Shown one piece after another: positions 60,090 through 64,000 of a stretch of 64,000 nucleotides of DNA (within the stretch, counting starts at the first letter, position 1; every line of letters begins with the position of its first letter). A model generated the notes under the pieces. It was given only the letters and a program-made list of their open reading frames with translations, was not told the DNA's origin and did not search any database. A program made the translations under genes and the position numbers. The stretch comes from Enterobacter sp. kpr-6 (GTDB lineage: Bacteria > Pseudomonadota > Gammaproteobacteria > Enterobacterales > Enterobacteriaceae): contig NZ_FOYH01000003.1 of assembly GCF_900116015.1 (NCBI RefSeq), positions 124,001-188,000 on the forward strand. Direction: 5' to 3'.

Positions 60090-61067
60090 TTATTCTTCAA
60101 AACGCTCTTTTGCGCGGTTCGCTTTCATGGTGTACATGCGTTCATCCGCTGTTTTCATCCAGCTTTTTATATCATCACCATTGTCGTGATTGTATTCGCT
60201 CACTCCCCAGGAGAACGCCAGCTTCCACGGCTTTTGCGAAGTCTTGTTCCACGCTTTTGCCTGGTCAGCCAGATGGTCCATGGCAACCCAGGCCCCCTTC
60301 TCGTCGGTATCGGAGAAGAGAACGGCAAACTCATCGCCGCCGTAACGGACCAGCAGATCCGCTTCCCGGAAGGTCGCGCGCAGCAAATCCGCCAGCGCCC
60401 TGAGCGCGTGGTCACCCTCTTCATGGCCCCAGGTGTCGTTGATTTGCTTGAAACGGTCGAGATCGAGCCACGCCAGCGTCAGCGGTTCGGCGCGTCTGCG
60501 GGCCGCGGTAATGGCAAATTTGCCCAGATTATGAAATCCCCGGCGGTTAAACAGCCCGGTGAGTTCATCTGTGGTGGTGGAACTGATCACCGCAAACTCA
60601 TCTTCCACAATCGCGGCGAAATCCTTCAGCACCGCCGTTTCCGACTCACTGAACGCCCTCGGCTGGCGATCGATAAGACAAAAGGAACCGACGCTTGCTC
60701 CATCCGGTAAGCGCAGCGGATACCCGGCATAAAAACGCAGATAGGGTTCGCCGACCACCAGCGGGTTATCACTGAAAGTGGGATCTTTTTCGGCGTCGTT
60801 AACCACCAGCGGCGTATCACGAAGAATCGCGTGGCCGCAGAAAGAAATGTCGCGGTCAACGGGACCGGGTTCAAGACCGTCGCAGGATTTGAAATGAAGC
60901 CGGTTAGCATCCACCAGACTGACCAGCGCAATCGGCACCCCGAACATGCGCTTTGCCAGCCGCGTCAGGCGGTCGAAGCGCTCCTGGGCACCGGTGTCCA
61001 GCAAACCGGATTCGTACAGTGACGCCAGGCGCTGTGGCTCATTGGCAGGAATATCAGGTGTCTTCAT
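60090..61067 (-). CDS. Diguanylate cyclase, GAF-GGDEF, cytoplasmic
   Basis: 325-residue soluble enzyme. GAF domain at about 20-150 (LDTGAQERFDRLTRLAKRMF, DISFCGHAIL, AGYPLRLPDGASVGSFCLID) followed by GGDEF with RYGGDEFAVLFSD and I-site READ five residues before it. The GAF sequence is of the type that starts with the short 'ERFDRLTRLA' helix and may bind a cyclic nucleotide or sense redox. First of three cyclase genes read on the minus strand toward the window start. Confidence 0.9.
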   Translation of the reverse strand: MKTPDIPANEPQRLASLYESGLLDTGAQERFDRLTRLAKRMFGVPIALVSLVDANRLHFKSCDGLEPGPVDRDISFCGHAILRDTPLVVNDAEKDPTFSDNPLVVGEPYLRFYAGYPLRLPDGASVGSFCLIDRQPRAFSESETAVLKDFAAIVEDEFAVISSTTTDELTGLFNRRGFHNLGKFAITAARRRAEPLTLAWLDLDRFKQINDTWGHEEGDHALRALADLLRATFREADLLVRYGGDEFAVLFSDTDEKGAWVAMDHLADQAKAWNKTSQKPWKLAFSWGVSEYNHDNGDDIKSWMKTADERMYTMKANRAKERFEE

Positions 61068-61120
61068 AACGTCCCTTTCTCGCTAAGCATAAATAAAGCG
61101 TAGCGCATCCGGCACGTTTG

Positions 61121-62176
61121 TCAGTGGGCGTAGATTTGATTCTTGCCTTCGCGTTTCGCCCGGTAAAGCGCATCGTCAGCCGCTTTCAGCCAGTCGCTCA
61201 TATCGGCCATACCTGGCGCGGCGCTGGCAATACCGATGCTTAAGGTGCAGCGAAATGCGCGATCGGGTGCCACGGTCATGACCGCCGCCGCATCCATAAT
61301 GCGGATCGCCACCGCATGGGCCTCAGCAAGAGAGGTATCCGGCAGCAGGATCACAAACTCATCGCCGCCGAGTCGTGCCGGGGTATCGGTTTTCCGCGTC
61401 GCCACATGAAGGATTTTGGAGACCGTCACCAGCAGCGTATCGCCCACTTTATGCCCGAAGCGATCGTTAACATCTTTGAAGTTATCAATATCGATAAACA
61501 TAAGCGCCGAATGCCGGGAGGTGTGATTCAGTTTTTCCAGCTCAAACAGAATGCGCTTTTCCAGCAGACGGCGATTGGCGATATCCAGCAACGGATCCAT
61601 CATCGCGATGCGTTCCAGCTCGCGGCTTTTAATCCGCAGCTTGCGGGCGATGTTATCGGTCAGCACGCTCAGGGCGATAAGGTAAATGGCAATCAGCGGC
61701 AGCGTGGCATAAAGCGTGCGGGAAGAGACCTCCGGGATAAACGCCATCCCCTGCGTCAGCCAGGTCACGGTAAACGCCGCCACCATCACCGCCGCCGCTT
61801 TGCGCATCAGTTCAACGCCGCCCGCCGCCAGACGGTCAGAGAGCAAAATGGTGGCGATCACTACCGACGGCAGCGGGTTCACCGCCATCATCGCGATCCA
61901 GAATCCCCCGGCCGCCGCATCGATCACCAGATGATGATGTTCACAGGTCAGCGGGGTAACGGAATGGGAGGCGCGGATAAACGCAACGGTCGGCCAGATA
62001 AAGGCATTAATGGCCAGTAAGATCATCATCCAGAGCGGCTGCTGGTGCTCCACCAGCACGGAGAGAATCGGGAAAAAACAGAGGAAGGTGCCAAGAATAC
62101 GCATGAGATACATGCGTCTGACAAATCGTTTACCGGTGATCCGTTCATTTTTGTTGAAGCTGTCAGATCCGCTCAT
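61121..62176 (-). CDS. Diguanylate cyclase with MASE2-type membrane domain
   Basis: 351 residues. N-terminal membrane region of six helices resembling MASE2 of DgcC/AdrA (RFVRRMYLMRILGTFLCFFPIL), then a GGDEF domain with ARLGGDEFVILLPD and I-site RKTD. DgcC activates cellulose synthesis through CsgD in other enterobacteria, so this may be an AdrA-like enzyme; identity as dgcC itself is not established, since dgcC normally lies elsewhere. Confidence 0.88.
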   Translation of the reverse strand: MSGSDSFNKNERITGKRFVRRMYLMRILGTFLCFFPILSVLVEHQQPLWMMILLAINAFIWPTVAFIRASHSVTPLTCEHHHLVIDAAAGGFWIAMMAVNPLPSVVIATILLSDRLAAGGVELMRKAAAVMVAAFTVTWLTQGMAFIPEVSSRTLYATLPLIAIYLIALSVLTDNIARKLRIKSRELERIAMMDPLLDIANRRLLEKRILFELEKLNHTSRHSALMFIDIDNFKDVNDRFGHKVGDTLLVTVSKILHVATRKTDTPARLGGDEFVILLPDTSLAEAHAVAIRIMDAAAVMTVAPDRAFRCTLSIGIASAAPGMADMSDWLKAADDALYRAKREGKNQIYAH

Positions 62177-62258
62177 GCCACACTATTTCCGCTGCGTATA
62201 CTCCACCATAGTATTGACGTTAAAAATAGGTAGCAAGCGATTTCATAAGCTACTTCAA

Positions 62259-63719
62259 TTAGTTCGCGACAGATCCGGGTAATGAATCAGCGGCAGATTC
62301 ACTCTCAGAGGAAGGTTCCTGCGCACTGGTACGATTGCGCCCGCCTTTCTTGGAACGGTAGAGAGATTTATCGGCTTCATTGAGCAGGCTGTTGAAGGTT
62401 TCCGTCAGTTGCCAGGAGTCTGCCATGCCGTTACTCAGGCCAATGCTGACGGTAATTGAGAGCGTTTGTGAGCGCCAGCGAAAGCGATGCTGCTCAATGG
62501 CAAGACGGATATTCTCGGCCAGCGCCATCGCCGCCGTTGCATCCTGGGTCATAGCCAGCACCGCAAACTCCTCGCCGCCCATCCGTGCGACTTTCCCCTG
62601 CTCGCCCACCACCTGCTGAACTTTACGCGCAAACGAGGTCAGCACTTTATCGCCGCACTCGTGGCCGTAGTTATCATTGATGCTTTTGAAGTAATCGATA
62701 TCCAGCAGCATCACCGTCAGGTGATTACGCGGCATACGCGCCTCTTCCAGCTTGCGCAGCGCTTCATACAGACCGGAGCGGGAATAGACCTGGGTAAGAA
62801 AATCGAAATCAGCGCGCAGCGACACCTGGCGCATCAGCGCGTTAATGGAACTCACGCTCACGGAAACCATAATCGGGCAGATCGCCATCGTCGCGATGCC
62901 GAGCCGGGCGGAGAACATATCCGGCGTTTGCAGATGAGAGCCCACCGCGATGTTAATGATCGAATTGGCCATCAGCATGATTTCCGCAGCCCCGGTCACC
63001 AGCGTCAGTAACGCCGTCATCAGCAGCGAGTAACGGACCGCACACCAGATCAGCGCCGGCAGCGGAAACGCCAGACTTCCCACGCCGCCGATCAGGACCG
63101 ATATTCCCACCGAGAACGCCAGTGCCACCACCGGCAGCAGATGCTGAACGTGAAACGGTTTGGTCACGCCAGGCCAGGAGAGCGCCAGCATACAGGGAAG
63201 CACCAGCACACCGGTGGAGAATTGCTCGCTAAACCAGTCGGCAAACAGCGGCCAGAAGGTCTGACTGTCAATACCGGAGGAGCCGACCGCGCCAAAGCAG
63301 GCGCACAGCACCGACGCCAGCAGACAGTAGTTGAACATTTTCAGGGTATTCGCCAGCGCTGTCGCCCGTTTGGGCCGGCGCTTATCCCGCTGCACCAGCA
63401 AGGCAAACGTAAGGATAAACACGATATTGGAAAAATTGATGATGAAGGACGCGGTGCCCCAGTTGGTGGTAAGCCCGTCATAGAGCACCATCGCCACGTA
63501 GCAGACCACGTAATTATTGAGTCGGTTCAGGAAAGTATGGCGGGCAAAAACCCCGGCCATGACCGCATTTAGCGGCCAGAACAGCGACAACTCTTCCACC
63601 AGGCGCAGCGTGGCACCCATGGCATAAAACAGCGTGGTCAGAACAAAAAGAATCACCGTATTGCGTAGCGGCTTATCTTCGCGAAACAGACGAAAAGGAG
63701 TCATCAACAGTGAGCGCAT
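62259..63719 (-). CDS. Diguanylate cyclase with MASE1 domain
   Basis: 486 residues from ATG 63719. MASE1-type sensor of about eight helices (FVLTTLFYAMGATLRLVEELSLFWPLNAVMAGVFARH), then GGDEF with ARMGGEEFAVLAM. Unlike the other cyclases here it lacks an RxxD inhibitory site (GEQG occupies the position), so it may not be product-inhibited. A GTG at 63746 would add nine residues but has no ribosome-binding site; GGAAC precedes 63719. C-terminal 30 residues are Ser/Glu-rich and disordered. Confidence 0.88.
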   Translation of the reverse strand: MRSLLMTPFRLFREDKPLRNTVILFVLTTLFYAMGATLRLVEELSLFWPLNAVMAGVFARHTFLNRLNNYVVCYVAMVLYDGLTTNWGTASFIINFSNIVFILTFALLVQRDKRRPKRATALANTLKMFNYCLLASVLCACFGAVGSSGIDSQTFWPLFADWFSEQFSTGVLVLPCMLALSWPGVTKPFHVQHLLPVVALAFSVGISVLIGGVGSLAFPLPALIWCAVRYSLLMTALLTLVTGAAEIMLMANSIINIAVGSHLQTPDMFSARLGIATMAICPIMVSVSVSSINALMRQVSLRADFDFLTQVYSRSGLYEALRKLEEARMPRNHLTVMLLDIDYFKSINDNYGHECGDKVLTSFARKVQQVVGEQGKVARMGGEEFAVLAMTQDATAAMALAENIRLAIEQHRFRWRSQTLSITVSIGLSNGMADSWQLTETFNSLLNEADKSLYRSKKGGRNRTSAQEPSSESESAADSLPGSVAN

Positions 63720-63853
63720 TAAATGTTGTTCCAGATAATTGCGCACGGCAATTATGACAGCAGGATAGCGTTAGGTCTCAAGCTTAACATGGATGAGACA
63801 GGCAGAAAGCGTTACAGGCTCTCATTCATTGAGCAGAAGAATAATATCACTTA

Positions 63854-64000
63854 TCAATAAACCGAGCGCCCCAGTTGTGAGGTCAGGGCCTCCAGCGCGG
63901 CAATCCCCGCCAGTGAATTTCCGGCCTCATCAAGCTCAGGGCTCCATACCGCAATGGTCATCTCATGAGGAACGATGGCGACAATCCCCCCGCCGACGCC
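63854..64000 (-). CDS. glsB: Glutaminase GlsB, 3' end
   Basis: Last 48 codons of a gene continuing beyond the window: [19 protein letters not shown] and the C-terminus LGRSVY match the end of E. coli GlsB (YneH). The enzyme deamidates glutamine to glutamate. In E. coli glsB also lies near uxaB and yneE, so this part of the chromosome keeps the ancestral order with the cyclase genes inserted. Confidence 0.88.
   Translation of the reverse strand, partial: GVGGGIVAIVPHEMTIAVWSPELDEAGNSLAGIAALEALTSQLGRSVY

Noticed and set aside
1-64000. Mobile element, prophage or anti-phage defence island
   Set aside because: No transposase, integrase, restriction enzyme, toxin-antitoxin pair or nuclease-like protein could be recognised. 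Gene content is metabolic, regulatory and signalling throughout.

Overview
The window is one stretch of enterobacterial chromosome: GC-rich coding, tightly packed, with no rRNA, tRNA, prophage, transposase or CRISPR array that I can see. Many proteins match Escherichia/Salmonella families closely (PptA, NhoA, YddG, MaeA, Sra, BluF/BluR, YcgZ/YmgA/AriR, DigH, YneE, UxaB, GlsB). The added TreZ-TreY-GlgX, SmvR-SmvA, tetronate-type (Otn) and PTS loci point to a relative of Enterobacter/Leclercia/Lelliottia rather than to E. coli. The species assignment is inference.

Layout. 1-3.1 kb: GNAT acetyltransferase and a polar amino-acid ABC transporter. 3.1-5.6 kb: L-talarate/galactarate dehydratase divergent from a LacI-family regulator. 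5.6-7.1 kb: P-loop kinase, tautomerase PptA, flavin reductase-like protein. 7.2-10.7 kb: ferric-type ABC importer behind a possible 31-codon leader ORF. 10.7-19 kb: NhoA, SmvR/SmvA efflux, YddG, MaeA, Sra, and an ABC-F ATPase preceded by a short ORF with attenuator-like RNA structure. 19.2-26 kb: an eight-gene catabolic operon (OtnK, OtnC, DeoR regulator, OtnI, BKACE, BASS transporter, GlcG-like protein, racemase-like protein). 26.4-27.3 kb: a first group of Ymg/AriR-type small proteins. 27.6-34.1 kb: treZ-treY-glgX. 34.2-40.2 kb: PL5 alginate-lyase-like protein, Aer-like chemoreceptor, LacI regulator and beta-glucoside-type PTS. 40.4-42.2 kb: DUF2231 membrane protein plus a sorbosone-dehydrogenase-like lipoprotein. 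42.4-45.6 kb: the blue-light locus ycgZ-ymgA-ariR / bluF-bluR. 45.6-50.7 kb: DigH, TetR/RidA pair, YaiL-like and VF530-like proteins, orphan ascorbate-type EIIC. 51-54.5 kb: Cache-GGDEF cyclase divergent from a chemoreceptor. 54.6-59.4 kb: CMD/AhpD-like protein divergent from a MocR regulator, YneE, UxaB. 59.5-64 kb: GNAT, three consecutive diguanylate cyclases and the 3' end of glsB.

Themes. Signalling for the motile/sessile switch is concentrated here: four GGDEF proteins, two chemoreceptors, the BluF/BluR system and two sets of Ymg small proteins. Several regulator genes sit beside symmetric sites that look like their operators (LacI type at 4.3 kb and 40.2 kb, SmvR at 12.2 kb, a triple TetR site at 47.6 kb, BluR-like sites at 43.4 and 44.8 kb). 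Palindromic CCCTCTCCC/GGGAGAGGG repeat islands occur at five gene ends, three with internal tandem duplications; one supplies the C-terminus of the alginate-lyase-like protein. The observation I rate most likely to be new is the short ORF plus switchable RNA structure in front of the ABC-F gene.
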